Below, in pieces: positions 1 through 8,139 of a stretch of DNA of 48,637 nt. The position numbers and the translations under genes were made by a program. The stretch spans positions 1 to 48,637 of the forward strand of contig CAYZXH010000007.1 of the NCBI GenBank assembly GCA_964482405.1, written 5' to 3'. The DNA comes from Zestomicrobium sp964482405. Its GTDB lineage: Archaea > Thermoproteota > Thermoprotei_A > Sulfolobales > NBVN01. Position 1 is the first letter of the stretch. Each line of letters begins with the position of its first letter. Under the pieces are notes generated by a model that saw only the letters and a list, made by a program, of their open reading frames with translations, made no database searches and was not told the origin of the DNA.

Positions 1-111
1 CATCTGGGGACAAACAGGACTTCACTAAAGTCTAAGGAATGGATCTCACGTAATGTTAAATACGTTCTGCTAGGAATATTATTTAGTGGCGTGAGTAGGT
101 GGTGTTAGGGG

Positions 112-1053
112 GTGAGTCTAAGCACTGTTTGGGATTACGTTAAGGGCTCTCTTGACGTCCTGCTAAGTGATTATTCTAAGATGAAGGAGTTTGTGAGGGG
201 TTTGACGAGTGAAGTACTTGCCAACGACTTAAGAAAGTACGGCGGGCCCATAATAACTAAGGAGGGCGGTAGGACTTTCTTCATTATTGGGGATTTACAC
301 GGCGATTTAGAGACCTTGGAAAAGATCTTGATGAAGCTCAACATTAGCTTGGTAAGGGAAGGCTTTGTGGAACTGGTTTTCCTGGGGGATTACGTTGACA
401 GGGGTACTCACCAGCTGGAATGCTTGTTAACGGCGTTACTACTCAAAAAAGATTTCCCTGATAACGTGACTCTTCTTAGAGGGAATCACGAACCCCCACC
501 ACACCTAATACCACTACCACATGATTTCCCTCAAGTTCTTAAGAGGGCTTATGGGTACGTTAAGGGTAATGAGATATATCAGGACTTCATGGAGTTATTT
601 AATAACATGCCTTTAGTTCTGTACGTAAGAGATTCGTTCATAGCTTTGCACGGTGGGTTACCTACACAGAATTACAACTCCGACGTCTCACTCAACGAAT
701 ACCTTCTAGGAACTAATGAGCATGAGAGAATTAAGTTGCTTGAGGAAATACTCTGGAACGATCCGGTAGATCTCAACATAGGGAGGACCCCGTCCCCTAG
801 GGGTGCCGGCTACTTATTCGGAATACCCGTTACCCAGTGGGTTCTGAAGAGGTTTAGAGTAAGGCTAGTTATCAGGGGTCACGAACCGTCCTACGAAGGC
901 TTTAAACTAAACCACAGAGGTAGGGTAGTAACCCTCTTCAGCCGCGTTGGGGAGCCCTACTATAACAGGTATGCCTCATATATGTCTCTCGACACAAGCA
1001 CGTCCCTATGTTTTGAAGAACCCACTCAGTGCATTAACAAAATAGGGCGTTGA
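112..1053 (+). CDS. PPP-family serine/threonine protein phosphatase
   Basis: A 313-residue metallophosphatase of the PP1/PP2A type, expected to remove phosphate from Ser/Thr residues using two bound metal ions in the cytoplasm. All signature blocks are visible: GDLHG (60-64), GDYVDRG (92-98), GNHE (124-127), HGG (180-182) and RGHE (255-258). Length matches stand-alone archaeal PP1-arch enzymes, with no extra domain. The GTG start follows a GGGG ribosome-binding stretch. The target proteins cannot be told from context; RtcB downstream is convergent and probably unrelated. Family assignment is firm, physiological role unknown. Confidence 0.93.
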   Translation: MSLSTVWDYVKGSLDVLLSDYSKMKEFVRGLTSEVLANDLRKYGGPIITKEGGRTFFIIGDLHGDLETLEKILMKLNISLVREGFVELVFLGDYVDRGTHQLECLLTALLLKKDFPDNVTLLRGNHEPPPHLIPLPHDFPQVLKRAYGYVKGNEIYQDFMELFNNMPLVLYVRDSFIALHGGLPTQNYNSDVSLNEYLLGTNEHERIKLLEEILWNDPVDLNIGRTPSPRGAGYLFGIPVTQWVLKRFRVRLVIRGHEPSYEGFKLNHRGRVVTLFSRVGEPYYNRYASYMSLDTSTSLCFEEPTQCINKIGR

Positions 1054-1134
1054 CCCACTTAAACTCACAAAGCATTATTTCCTCAGTTCTTTTCAGTATT
1101 TCCTAAACGTCCTTACTTAACTCGAGCAGTTATT

Positions 1135-2589
1135 TCATCCTTTAACTACTCCGAGCGGTCTCATCCTAGCTACTAAGGCAGCTATACCCACTTTATGCGA
1201 TACTAGGGCTACTCTATCAACGTCTTTGTAGGCTTCCGGCATCTCCTCAACCACGGTCTCCTTAGAAGTTGCTTTAACGTAGATTCCTGAGCTAAGCAGT
1301 TTGTTTAACACTGCGTCAGCTCTACTCCTTCTCAGAGCTTCGTTCCTAGAAAGCCATCTACCGGCTCCGTGAGCCGCGGAGTAGAAGGTTCTCTTACCTT
1401 CAGGGATACCGACCATTAAGTAACTAGCTGTTCCCATAGACCCAGGTATTAAGACGGGCTGACCGACGTTCCTATACACCTTAGGTATCTCCGGATGCCC
1501 GGGCGGGAAAGCTCTCGTAGCGCCCTTCCTGTGAACCACTAACTTCATGTTCTTGCCCTCAACTTCATGTTCTTCTAGTTTAGCTATGTTGTGTGCTACG
1601 TCATAGATAGCTCTTAAGTCAAGGTTCTCAGGCTTGGTCCCGAACACTCTAGCCACGGACTCCCTAACCCAGTGAGTTATTATTTGCCTATTGGTGAACG
1701 CATAATTCGCGGCGGCAGCCATAGCTTCGAAGTAGTCTTGCCCTTCTTTCGAGTTGAAGGGTACTGAAGCTAGTTCCCTGTCCGGTGGGCTGAAGCCGTA
1801 CTTACGCATAGCTCTCTCCATAACCCCTAAATAATCGCTCGCTACTTGATGTCCCAACCCCCTAGAACCTGTGTGAACCATTATGGTTATCTGCCCTTCA
1901 TGGTCTATGCCCATTGCCTTAGCCAGTCTCTCATCGTATATCTTATCAACGACCTGAATCTCGAGGAAGTGATTGCCTGCTCCTAAAGTGCCTAGCTGGT
2001 CAGCCCCTCTCGACTTAGCTGTATTACTGACTTTACTAGCGTTAGCGTACTCTATCCTCCCGTAACTCTCTATGAATTCCCTATCCTCCTCCCACCCGAA
2101 GCCCTTACTGATAGCCCAGTCAACACCCTCATTAAGGACCCTGTCTAACTCAGTAAAGCTGAGTTTCAGCTTACCTGTACTCCCAACACCTGACGGGACG
2201 TTCCTAAATATCGTGTCAACGAGCTCCTTAATCCTGTCTTTTACGTCTTTAATACTTAAGTTAGTTCGCAGCAACCTGACACCGCAGTTGATGTCGTAGC
2301 CGACCCCGCCCGGCGATATGTAGCCGTCGTCAGCTCTTACGCCAGCCACCCCGCCGATAGGGAACCCGTACCCTTGGTGACCGTCAGGCATCACATAGGA
2401 AGCAACCTCAATACCGGGCAAGCAACCGACGTTCGCCGCTTGCTCTAACGTCAAATCCTCACTCATCTTCGAGATTAGGAAGTCGTCCGCGAATATTATA
2501 GCGGGGACTCTCATGCAACTCTTGTAAGACGACGGTATCTCCCACTCATACTCGTTAACCCTCTTAAGAGGCACCTTCACGTTACTCAC
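1135..2589 (-). CDS. rtcB: tRNA-splicing ligase RtcB (3'-phosphate RNA ligase)
   Basis: RtcB joins RNA 2',3'-cyclic phosphate or 3'-phosphate ends to 5'-OH ends using GTP and Mn2+, sealing exons after the splicing endonuclease cuts bulge-helix-bulge introns. The 484-residue protein shows the metal-binding Asp99/Cys102 in GYDINCG, His207 (GNHFLE), His239 (HTGSRG) and His333, and the His407 that takes GMP in AHGAGR. Length is normal and there is no intein, although inteins are known in some archaeal RtcBs. The GTG start lies about 5 nt from the predicted transcription start, so the mRNA is probably leaderless. It is divergent from the ribosomal cluster, and its likely substrates include the split cbf5 mRNA at 15.4 kb. 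Confidence 0.96.
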   Translation of the reverse strand: MSNVKVPLKRVNEYEWEIPSSYKSCMRVPAIIFADDFLISKMSEDLTLEQAANVGCLPGIEVASYVMPDGHQGYGFPIGGVAGVRADDGYISPGGVGYDINCGVRLLRTNLSIKDVKDRIKELVDTIFRNVPSGVGSTGKLKLSFTELDRVLNEGVDWAISKGFGWEEDREFIESYGRIEYANASKVSNTAKSRGADQLGTLGAGNHFLEIQVVDKIYDERLAKAMGIDHEGQITIMVHTGSRGLGHQVASDYLGVMERAMRKYGFSPPDRELASVPFNSKEGQDYFEAMAAAANYAFTNRQIITHWVRESVARVFGTKPENLDLRAIYDVAHNIAKLEEHEVEGKNMKLVVHRKGATRAFPPGHPEIPKVYRNVGQPVLIPGSMGTASYLMVGIPEGKRTFYSAAHGAGRWLSRNEALRRSRADAVLNKLLSSGIYVKATSKETVVEEMPEAYKDVDRVALVSHKVGIAALVARMRPLGVVKG

Positions 2590-2615
2590 CTAAATATATT
2601 AATGATGTTTGGTCA

Positions 2616-2624
2616 GTTTTAAAT
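2616..2624 (-). promoter_or_regulatory. TATA box for rtcB
   Basis: On the minus strand this reads ATTTAAAAC, a good archaeal box A. A start point about 26 nt downstream would fall near 2594, a few bases before the GTG of rtcB, implying a leaderless or nearly leaderless message. Position and sequence are seen; use is inferred. Confidence 0.5.
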
Positions 2625-2635
2625 CGTTGTGCGAG

Positions 2636-2668
2636 GACTTCCTGAGAACTGTCTGAAGGCGGGAAGTC
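2636..2668. other. Inverted repeat / hairpin in the rtcB-uL22 intergenic region
   Basis: Perfect 7-bp arms GACTTCC (2636-2642) and GGAAGTC (2662-2668) enclose a 19-nt loop that contains two TGA trinucleotides. It lies upstream of both divergent promoters, in a patch richer in GC than the surrounding intergenic DNA. It could be an operator, a processing element or part of a small RNA. No complete C/D box set was found. Confidence 0.35.
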
Positions 2669-2708
2669 GTTAGCTTCGGGGTTAGCGCGGTCGTTCTACA
2701 TGATTTAG

Positions 2709-2717
2709 CTTTTTAAG
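2709..2717 (+). promoter_or_regulatory. TATA box for the uL22-led ribosomal operon
   Basis: CTTTTTAAG fits an archaeal box A. Transcription would start near 2740, leaving a leader of about 25 nt that contains the GGAGGGG ribosome-binding site at about 2752. A second candidate, TTTAAAAA at about 2728, is closer but would leave almost no leader. Confidence 0.5.
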
Positions 2718-2764
2718 GCTATTATAGTTTAAAAAGTAGTCGCTAAGGGTTGGAGGGGTAGGTA

Positions 2765-3244
2765 GTGCCGGTCTGGAGATACTCCGTTAAGGTGGAAGAC
2801 GAGGGGAGAGTTGCTAAAGCTGTAGTTAGGGATGTGCCTATTTCCCTGAAGGAGAGTTACGAGATCCTCAAAATAATAAGGGGTATGAGGCTGAAGGAAG
2901 CTGAGGATTTCTTGGAAAAGGTTGTTAGGAAGAAGGTTCCGGTTCCTTACGTTAGGTATAAGCTAAGCATCGCTCACAAGAAAGGTCTTTCCTCAATGTT
3001 TCCTAGGTGGAAGTCCCCTATAGGTAGGTACCCTGTTAAGGCTGCGAGAGAGATCTACAAGCTCTTAAAGAACGTAGAGAATAACGCGGAGAATAAGAAC
3101 CTAGATGTTGAGCGCCTATACATACATCACATAGCCGCCCATAAAGGCAGGTACTTAAGGAGGTGGATGCCCAGAGCCTTCGCTAGAGCTACCCCTAAGA
3201 TCAGGACAACAGTCAACATAGAGGTAATAGTGGCTGAGAGGTGA
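2765..3244 (+). CDS. rpl22p: Ribosomal protein uL22
   Basis: Large-subunit protein uL22 lines the nascent-peptide exit tunnel and binds 23S rRNA domains. The 159-residue protein has the family core, with the conserved AHKGRYLRRW-type segment and the basic beta-hairpin near the C-terminus (residues about 127-150). The GTG start follows GGAGGGG. It is the first gene of the run and overlaps uS3 by 4 nt (GTGA). Here uL22 directly follows a promoter, so uS19 and the rest of the upstream S10 genes must be elsewhere. Confidence 0.95.
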   Translation: MPVWRYSVKVEDEGRVAKAVVRDVPISLKESYEILKIIRGMRLKEAEDFLEKVVRKKVPVPYVRYKLSIAHKKGLSSMFPRWKSPIGRYPVKAAREIYKLLKNVENNAENKNLDVERLYIHHIAAHKGRYLRRWMPRAFARATPKIRTTVNIEVIVAER

Positions 3245-3909
3245 TTGACTTGGTCGACGTGAAGGAACATTTCATAGGGTTGAACCTAGTTAGGCTGAAG
3301 ATAGACGAGTTCTTATCAAAGAATTTCGTTAGAGCCGGGTATTCTAGGGTTGAGTTGATAAAGACTCCGTTGGGGACTAGGGTGGTTTTATACGCTGATA
3401 GACCTTCAATGATCATAGGCAGGAAAGGGCAGACAATAAAACAATTAACCGAGGTTTTAGAGAAGTACTTCAAGATCGAGAACCCTCAATTAGTTGTTAC
3501 TCAAGTCGAGAATCCTGACCTAGACGCCAGGATAGTTGCTAGCAGGATAGCGCTAGCTATCGAGAAAGGCTATCATTTCCGTAGAGCGGCTTTCGTAGCG
3601 TTGAGGAGGGTTTTAGCTGCCGGTGCTCAGGGAGTTGAGATAGTGATTAGCGGTAAGATAGTTAGTGAGAGAGCTAGGTACGAGAAGCTGAGGGCTGGCA
3701 AGGTCTATAAGACCGGGCAACACTTGGACAGACTCCTGGACAGGGCTGTCGTCCACCTACTGCTTAAGCCAGGTATTTACGGTATTGAAGTACTCATAGT
3801 TAAGCCCGGAGAGCCTGACGATGTGATTAAGGTCGGTGCTGAGACCCCAGCGCAGGTAAGCGCAGAACCTCAAACCGTGTCAGAGCGTGGGGGTAGTGAG
3901 TCGTCTTAG
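3241..3909 (+). CDS. rps3p: Ribosomal protein uS3
   Basis: Small-subunit head protein at the mRNA entry channel. The 222 residues comprise an N-terminal KH type II domain with the GxxG-like loop IIGRKGQTIKQL (residues about 58-69), then the C-terminal uS3 domain with ISGKIVSERARYEK and a low-complexity acidic/serine tail. The GTG start overlaps the uL22 stop as GTGA, which supports this start over the TTG three codons later. It continues the operon with uL29 12 nt downstream. Confidence 0.96.
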   Translation: MIDLVDVKEHFIGLNLVRLKIDEFLSKNFVRAGYSRVELIKTPLGTRVVLYADRPSMIIGRKGQTIKQLTEVLEKYFKIENPQLVVTQVENPDLDARIVASRIALAIEKGYHFRRAAFVALRRVLAAGAQGVEIVISGKIVSERARYEKLRAGKVYKTGQHLDRLLDRAVVHLLLKPGIYGIEVLIVKPGEPDDVIKVGAETPAQVSAEPQTVSERGGSESS

Positions 3910-3921
3910 GGGTGATACGTC

Positions 3922-4146
3922 TTGAGTCTCTCCGCTAAGGAATTAAGGAGTAAGAGTAGGGAAGAACGAGAGAAGTTATTGGTTGAACTGAGAACAGAGT
4001 TAATTAAGTTGAGGACTCAAGCACAGGTAGGGACTCTGAAAGATACTGCTAGGATAAGGATCGTGAGGAAGAACATAGCCAGGATATTGACGGTGAACCG
4101 GGAGGAGGAGCTTAAGAAATCCGTGAGTGGGGAGAACGCGAAATGA
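3922..4146 (+). CDS. rpl29p: Ribosomal protein uL29
   Basis: Short alpha-helical large-subunit protein near the tunnel exit, where it contacts uL23 and docking factors such as SRP. The 74 residues show the two-helix pattern and the conserved ELRTELIKLRTQ and RIRIVRKNIARILTV segments. The start is TTG, preceded by GGGGTGATA, and no ATG fits in frame. It overlaps the RNase P protein gene by 4 nt. Confidence 0.94.
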   Translation: MSLSAKELRSKSREEREKLLVELRTELIKLRTQAQVGTLKDTARIRIVRKNIARILTVNREEELKKSVSGENAK

Positions 4147-4421
4147 GGAGGACTGCCAGGAATTTAAGATATCACGAGTTGGTAGGGCTTGAGGTTTCCG
4201 TTAAGTCGCACACCGACGCATCTATGATTAGCGTGAGCGGTCTGGTTATCGGCGAGACTAAGAATATGTTGGAGGTATTGAGTGGTGGGAGGGTACTTAA
4301 GATACCTAAAATTGGAGGTCTTTTTGCTTTTAAGCTCGATGACGGAACTAATGTCATAGTGTGCGGTGATGATATAGTGGGCAGACCTGAAGACAGGTTG
4401 AAGAGGGTTGCGGGTGGTTGA
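4143..4421 (+). CDS. rnp1: Ribonuclease P protein component 1 (Rpp29/Pop4 family)
   Basis: A protein subunit of archaeal RNase P, which matures tRNA 5' ends; it pairs with Rpp21 to support the specificity domain of the RNA. The 92-residue protein has the Sm-like beta-barrel typical of Rpp29, with LIGLEV-, SGLVIGET- and GGRVLKIPK-like strands. Its place between uL29 and uS17 is the usual archaeal location. ATGA overlap with uL29 sets the start. The other RNase P proteins and the RNA are not in this window. Confidence 0.93.
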   Translation: MRRTARNLRYHELVGLEVSVKSHTDASMISVSGLVIGETKNMLEVLSGGRVLKIPKIGGLFAFKLDDGTNVIVCGDDIVGRPEDRLKRVAGG

Positions 4422-4780
4422 TGGTGAGTGAGTCTAAGGTACGTGATATAGGGATTAAGTTTGAGGGTCTCGAACCCCCTAGCAAGACATGCGACGACGA
4501 TGAGTGCCCGTGGCACGGGCACCTCAAGGTCAGGGGAGGGCTTATCGTGGGGAGAGTCATTAAGTTGAGGGGTAAGAAGCTAGCCGTTGTTGAAAGAGAT
4601 TACCTAGTTTACGTGAGTAAATTCAAGAGGTATGAGAGGCGTAGGTCAAGGATTCACGCTAGGGTGCCCCCCTGCATTTCCTTGAATCTAGGAGATAACG
4701 TCTTGATCGGGGAAACAAGGCCTCTCGCTAAGTCTGTTAGCTGGGTTGTGTTAGGTGTTCTTAAGGAGGGCGGTCAGTGA
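4421..4780 (+). CDS. rps17p: Ribosomal protein uS17
   Basis: OB-fold small-subunit protein binding 16S rRNA helices in the body. It contains the S17 signature region (LVYVSKFKRYERRRSRIHAR, about residues 65-84) and a DDDECPWHGH insertion usual in archaeal versions. The ATG at 4421 overlaps the rnp1 stop as TGATG and gives 119 residues; a TTG one codon upstream is possible. Cotranscribed with its neighbours. Confidence 0.95.
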   Translation: MVSESKVRDIGIKFEGLEPPSKTCDDDECPWHGHLKVRGGLIVGRVIKLRGKKLAVVERDYLVYVSKFKRYERRRSRIHARVPPCISLNLGDNVLIGETRPLAKSVSWVVLGVLKEGGQ

Positions 4781-5199
4781 TGTCTGAGAAGAAGGGTGGT
4801 GCAGCGCTCGGGCGTTTCGGCAGGGTTGCCGGAGTAACCATAGGTACGAATCTTAAGGTAGCTGATAATAGCGGTGCTAAGGTGGTGACGGTTATAGGAA
4901 TCCCAGGCGTTAAGAGTAGGCTGCGTAGGCGTCCCTCAGCTACCGTGGGTGATTTAGTAGTGGTTACTGTTAAGAAGGGTAGTACCGAGTTGGTGGGCCA
5001 GGTTCTTCAAGCCGTGATCATAAGGCAAAGAAAGCCTTTCAGGAGGAGTGACGGTAGGTGGCTTAGCTTCGAGGACAACGCTTGCGTGATAATAGCGCCT
5101 GACGGGACACCGAAGGGAACGGAGCTCAGAGGGCCTATGGCTAGAGAAGCTGCTGAGAGGTGGCCTAGGATAGCTACATTAGCATCAATCATAGTGTAG
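4780..5199 (+). CDS. rpl14p: Ribosomal protein uL14
   Basis: Beta-barrel large-subunit protein at the subunit interface, forming bridges with 16S rRNA and the binding site of the anti-association factor aIF6. The 139 residues include the family signature around VADNSGAKVVTVIG and the C-terminal ELRGPMAREAAERWPRIATLA. The ATG at 4780 lies 9 nt after a strong AGGAGGG site (4764-4770); a GTG one codon earlier is an alternative start. Confidence 0.96.
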   Translation: MSEKKGGAALGRFGRVAGVTIGTNLKVADNSGAKVVTVIGIPGVKSRLRRRPSATVGDLVVVTVKKGSTELVGQVLQAVIIRQRKPFRRSDGRWLSFEDNACVIIAPDGTPKGTELRGPMAREAAERWPRIATLASIIV

Positions 5200-5200
5200 G

Positions 5201-5659
5201 GTGATTCGTGTGAGTCCGTCCATTAAACCAGGTAAACAGAGATTGAGCGTGCGTGAAGCACCCCTACACATAAGGCATAAGTTCGTTACCGCGCCTCTCT
5301 CCAGAGAGCTTAGGGAGAAGTTAGGCATAAAGAGAATCTACGTTAGAGCCGGTGACACAGTCAAGATATTAAGAGGAGACTGGAAAGGTCATGAAGGTAA
5401 GGTTGTCAAGGTAGATTACGACGAGATCGCGTTACACATCGAGGGCGTGACCATAAAGAAGGCTGACGGGACACCGGTTTACTACCCTATCCACCCATCA
5501 AAAGTTATGATAATCAAGCTAGATCTCAGCGATAAGAGGCGTATGAAGATAGTGGAGAGGAGGGGAGGCAAGGCTGAGAAGGTTTCCGAGGAAGAAGCTG
5601 GTAGCAGTAACGCTAATAAGGAGTCAAAACCTATGGAAGGAGGTGATGTGAGTGGCTAG
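5201..5659 (+). CDS. rpl24p: Ribosomal protein uL24
   Basis: Early-assembly large-subunit protein with a KOW motif (about residues 44-75: VRAGDTVKILRGDWKGHEGK) that binds 23S rRNA domain I. The 152 residues end in an acidic, serine-rich tail (KVSEEEAGSSNANKES) that is not part of the fold. GTG at 5201 gives the longest frame. GTG at 5210 is better spaced from GGGTGAT (5199-5205) and would remove three residues. The 3' end overlaps eS4 by 8 nt. Confidence 0.94.
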   Translation: MIRVSPSIKPGKQRLSVREAPLHIRHKFVTAPLSRELREKLGIKRIYVRAGDTVKILRGDWKGHEGKVVKVDYDEIALHIEGVTIKKADGTPVYYPIHPSKVMIIKLDLSDKRRMKIVERRGGKAEKVSEEEAGSSNANKESKPMEGGDVSG

Positions 5660-6410
5660 GAAGGGAGGTAGCAGGCACACGAAGAGTTTCGAGGCACCGG
5701 CTTTCTGGCCCGTGCTTAGGAAAGCTTATAAGTGGACAGTGAAGACCTCCCCAGGACCCCACCCGATCAGCAGGTCAGTACCATTGCTAATAGTGGTGAG
5801 AGATTTTATCGGGTTGGCTGAGACTAGCGGTGAGGCGAGAAAGATCATAGCTGAGGGCAACATAAGGGTTGATGGTAGGGTTCGTAAAGACTATAAATTC
5901 CCCATAGGTTTTATGGACGTGATCGAGGTAGTCAAGACTGGCGAGTATTTCAGGGTTGTGCCAGTTCCTACGAAGGTTCTAGGCTTGTTGCCCATACCTG
6001 AGGAGGAGGCTCGCTTCAAGCTATGCAGGATCGAGGACAAGACCACGGTTAAGGGGGGTCATATCCAGTTAAACCTTCATGACGGCAGGAACGTCTTGGT
6101 TAGGGTGTCAGATCCTAGGAACCCGGTCGAGGATATTTACGACACTTTAGGTACTGTTAAGTTGTCGTTGTTGGACGGCAAGATAGAGGAGTACTACCCC
6201 ATGAGGGAGGGGTCCCCCGCCATAATAATTGGCGGTAAGAACGTTGGCAGGGTTGCTAAGATACTCAAGATATTTGAGGGTGTCAGGCACTACCGTAAGC
6301 AGGTTCAGTTAAGTGATTTCAAAGGTAACGAGTTCTTCACAACCTTAGATAAAGTCTTTGTCCTAGGTTCTGAGAAGCCTGTAATTAAGGTTCCTGAGGG
6401 AGCTTTATGA
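5652..6410 (+). CDS. rps4e: Ribosomal protein eS4
   Basis: Archaeal/eukaryotic small-subunit protein with an S4-type RNA-binding region and a KOW-containing C-terminal half. The 252-residue protein starts MARKGGSRHTKSFEAP, matching the usual N-terminus, and contains the S4-like stretch ARKIIAEGNIRVDGRVRKDY. It overlaps uL24 by 8 nt and uL5 by 4 nt, in the standard spc-cluster order. Confidence 0.96.
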   Translation: MARKGGSRHTKSFEAPAFWPVLRKAYKWTVKTSPGPHPISRSVPLLIVVRDFIGLAETSGEARKIIAEGNIRVDGRVRKDYKFPIGFMDVIEVVKTGEYFRVVPVPTKVLGLLPIPEEEARFKLCRIEDKTTVKGGHIQLNLHDGRNVLVRVSDPRNPVEDIYDTLGTVKLSLLDGKIEEYYPMREGSPAIIIGGKNVGRVAKILKIFEGVRHYRKQVQLSDFKGNEFFTTLDKVFVLGSEKPVIKVPEGAL

Positions 6411-6985
6411 GTCTCGTTCGTAAGGCTAGGGTAGAGGTAGGTGAGGAAGTAATTAAGAAAGTCCTAGAACTCTGGGAGTCTAACCCTATGAGGAAGCCTA
6501 GGCTAGCTAAAGTCACGGTCAACATAGGTGTCGGAGAGTCTGGCGAGAGGCTTAGGAAGGCTGCCAGAGTTCTTGAGATGCTTACCGGTCAAAAACCTTC
6601 GGAAAGGAGGGCTAAGAGAACCATAAAAGAATTCAATATTAGGAAGGGGGAGCCTATAGCGGTCGCCGTGACCCTGAGGGGTGAGGGGGCTGTGAGTTTC
6701 CTTAATAAGGTTCTTGACGCTGTAGGCAGGCGTGTCAAGGCTTCAAGCTTCGACGACTACGGCAACGTGTCGATAGGCATTAAAGAACATATAATGCTTC
6801 CCGGAGTCAAGTATGATCCGGAGTTAGGGATCTTCGGCATGGACGTTTGCGTCACTTTAGAGAAGCCTGGGTTGAGGGTGATGAGGAGGAGGGTTAAGAG
6901 ATCGCGCGTGCCGCGCAGGCAGAGGGTTTCTCGGGAGGAAGCGATAGTTTTCTTTATTAAGGAACTTAATACTAGGGTGGTGTGA
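6407..6985 (+). CDS. rpl5p: Ribosomal protein uL5
   Basis: Large-subunit protein of the central protuberance that anchors 5S rRNA with uL18 and contacts tRNA at the P site. The 192 residues cover the family core, including KVTVNIGVGESGE, RRAKRTIKEFNIRKGEPIAV and the GIKEHIMLPGVKYDPE-type stretch. A basic tail (RRRVKRSRVPRRQR) follows. The ATG overlaps the eS4 stop as ATGA. Confidence 0.96.
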   Translation: MSLVRKARVEVGEEVIKKVLELWESNPMRKPRLAKVTVNIGVGESGERLRKAARVLEMLTGQKPSERRAKRTIKEFNIRKGEPIAVAVTLRGEGAVSFLNKVLDAVGRRVKASSFDDYGNVSIGIKEHIMLPGVKYDPELGIFGMDVCVTLEKPGLRVMRRRVKRSRVPRRQRVSREEAIVFFIKELNTRVV

Positions 6986-6986
6986 G

Positions 6987-7151
6987 ATGGGGAAGTACAG
7001 AGCTCCTAAGGTCAGGAAGTACGGCAGAGGCGTTCAGGTCTGCCAGCGTTGCGGGTCTCGTGACGCGGTCATACAGAAATATAACCTATACCTGTGTAGA
7101 CAGTGTTTTAGGGAGGTAGCTAGTGAGTTGGGTTTCAGGAAGTATATGTGA
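6987..7151 (+). CDS. rps14p: Ribosomal protein uS14 (zinc-binding form)
   Basis: A short gene of 54 codons lying exactly between uL5 and uS8, its standard place. It starts ATG-GGG-AAG and encodes MGKYRAPKVRKYGRGVQ at the N-terminus, followed by CQRCG and CRQC. These are the two CxxC pairs of the zinc-ribbon form of uS14, which sits in the small-subunit head. ATG at 6987 comes 1 nt after the uL5 stop, and TGA ends it at 7151. Confidence 0.95.
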   Translation: MGKYRAPKVRKYGRGVQVCQRCGSRDAVIQKYNLYLCRQCFREVASELGFRKYM

Positions 7152-7163
7152 GGTGTTGTTTAG

Positions 7164-7565
7164 ATGGTGATGATGGATACTTTAGCTAACGCTTTAGTAA
7201 CGCTGAAGAATTGCGAGATGAGGGGTAAGAGGGAAGCTATCATAATGCCTGCCTCTAAGCTGATAGCCATGACTTTAAGAACTCTCCAGAGGTATGGGTA
7301 CGTAGGAGAGTTTGAATATATTGATGATGGGAGGTCCGGCAAGATTAAGGTTCAGTTACTGGGCAGAATCAATGACGCCGGTGTGATAAAGCCCAGGACG
7401 CCCATAAAGTACGCGGAGTTACGTAGCATGCCTGACTGGCTAAGGAAGAGGCTTCCTTCAAGAGATATAGGTCTATTAATACTCTCAACCCCTCAGGGGG
7501 TCATGTCTCATAAGGAAGCGTTAGAGAGGAGGATTGGGGGTATACTGCTAGCTTACGTTTACTAG
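7164..7565 (+). CDS. rps8p: Ribosomal protein uS8
   Basis: Primary 16S rRNA-binding protein of the central domain. The 133 residues begin MVMMDTLANALVTLKN, the usual archaeal start, and end with the ISTPQGVMSHKEA-type segment that forms the RNA-binding surface. Three in-frame ATGs lie within the first four codons, and the first fits family length. The upstream spacing from uS14 is 12 nt. Confidence 0.95.
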   Translation: MVMMDTLANALVTLKNCEMRGKREAIIMPASKLIAMTLRTLQRYGYVGEFEYIDDGRSGKIKVQLLGRINDAGVIKPRTPIKYAELRSMPDWLRKRLPSRDIGLLILSTPQGVMSHKEALERRIGGILLAYVY

Positions 7566-7578
7566 AAGGTGTTTAATT

Positions 7579-8139
7579 ATGGTCAGGGTCACGGTAGTTA
7601 GGGATTACGTAGACATCCCGGGTGACGTCACCGTAGTCGTCGAAGGGTATAAGGTAACTGTCAAGGGTCCTAAAGGGGAGGTCACCAGAGACTTTAGTTT
7701 CGCTGATAAGGTCAGGATAGAGGTTGAGGGTAGGAGGGTTGTTGTAAAGACCTTCTTCGCTAGGAGGAGGGACGTGGCTCAGGTATACGCTGTCTCCGCT
7801 CACATAAAGAATATGATCTTAGGCGTTACTAAGGGTTTCAGGTATTGGTTGAGGATAGTGTACTCCCACTTCCCGATAAGTGTTAAGGTTGAAGGTGATA
7901 AGATACTCATAGAGAATTTCATAGGCGAGAGAAGTCCTAGGGTAGCTAGGATAGTCGGTAACGCTAAGGTCAAGGTCCAGAAAAACGACATAATAGTTGA
8001 GGGCATTAACCTAGAGGAGGTTAGTCAAACTGCGGCTAACATAGAGCAAGCAACTAAGATTAGAGGTCTTGACAGGCGTGTGTTTGCTGATGGCATATAC
8101 ATATATAAGAAGGAGTTCATGGAGGGTGGTGAGATTTGA
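7579..8139 (+). CDS. rpl6p: Ribosomal protein uL6
   Basis: Two-domain large-subunit protein near the sarcin-ricin loop and factor-binding centre. The 186-residue sequence shows the duplicated fold, with VEGYKVTVKGPKGEVTRDF in the first half and GERSPRVARIVGNAKVKVQ in the second. ATG at 7579 follows AAGGTG. It overlaps eL32 by 4 nt (TTGA). Confidence 0.96.
   Translation: MVRVTVVRDYVDIPGDVTVVVEGYKVTVKGPKGEVTRDFSFADKVRIEVEGRRVVVKTFFARRRDVAQVYAVSAHIKNMILGVTKGFRYWLRIVYSHFPISVKVEGDKILIENFIGERSPRVARIVGNAKVKVQKNDIIVEGINLEEVSQTAANIEQATKIRGLDRRVFADGIYIYKKEFMEGGEI

Noticed and set aside
1..111. End of an upstream gene at the left edge
   Set aside because: Two frames are open from the edge (one stops at 35, one at 108), but neither piece is long enough to recognise; a TATA-like GTTAAATA near 54 may instead serve the phosphatase gene.
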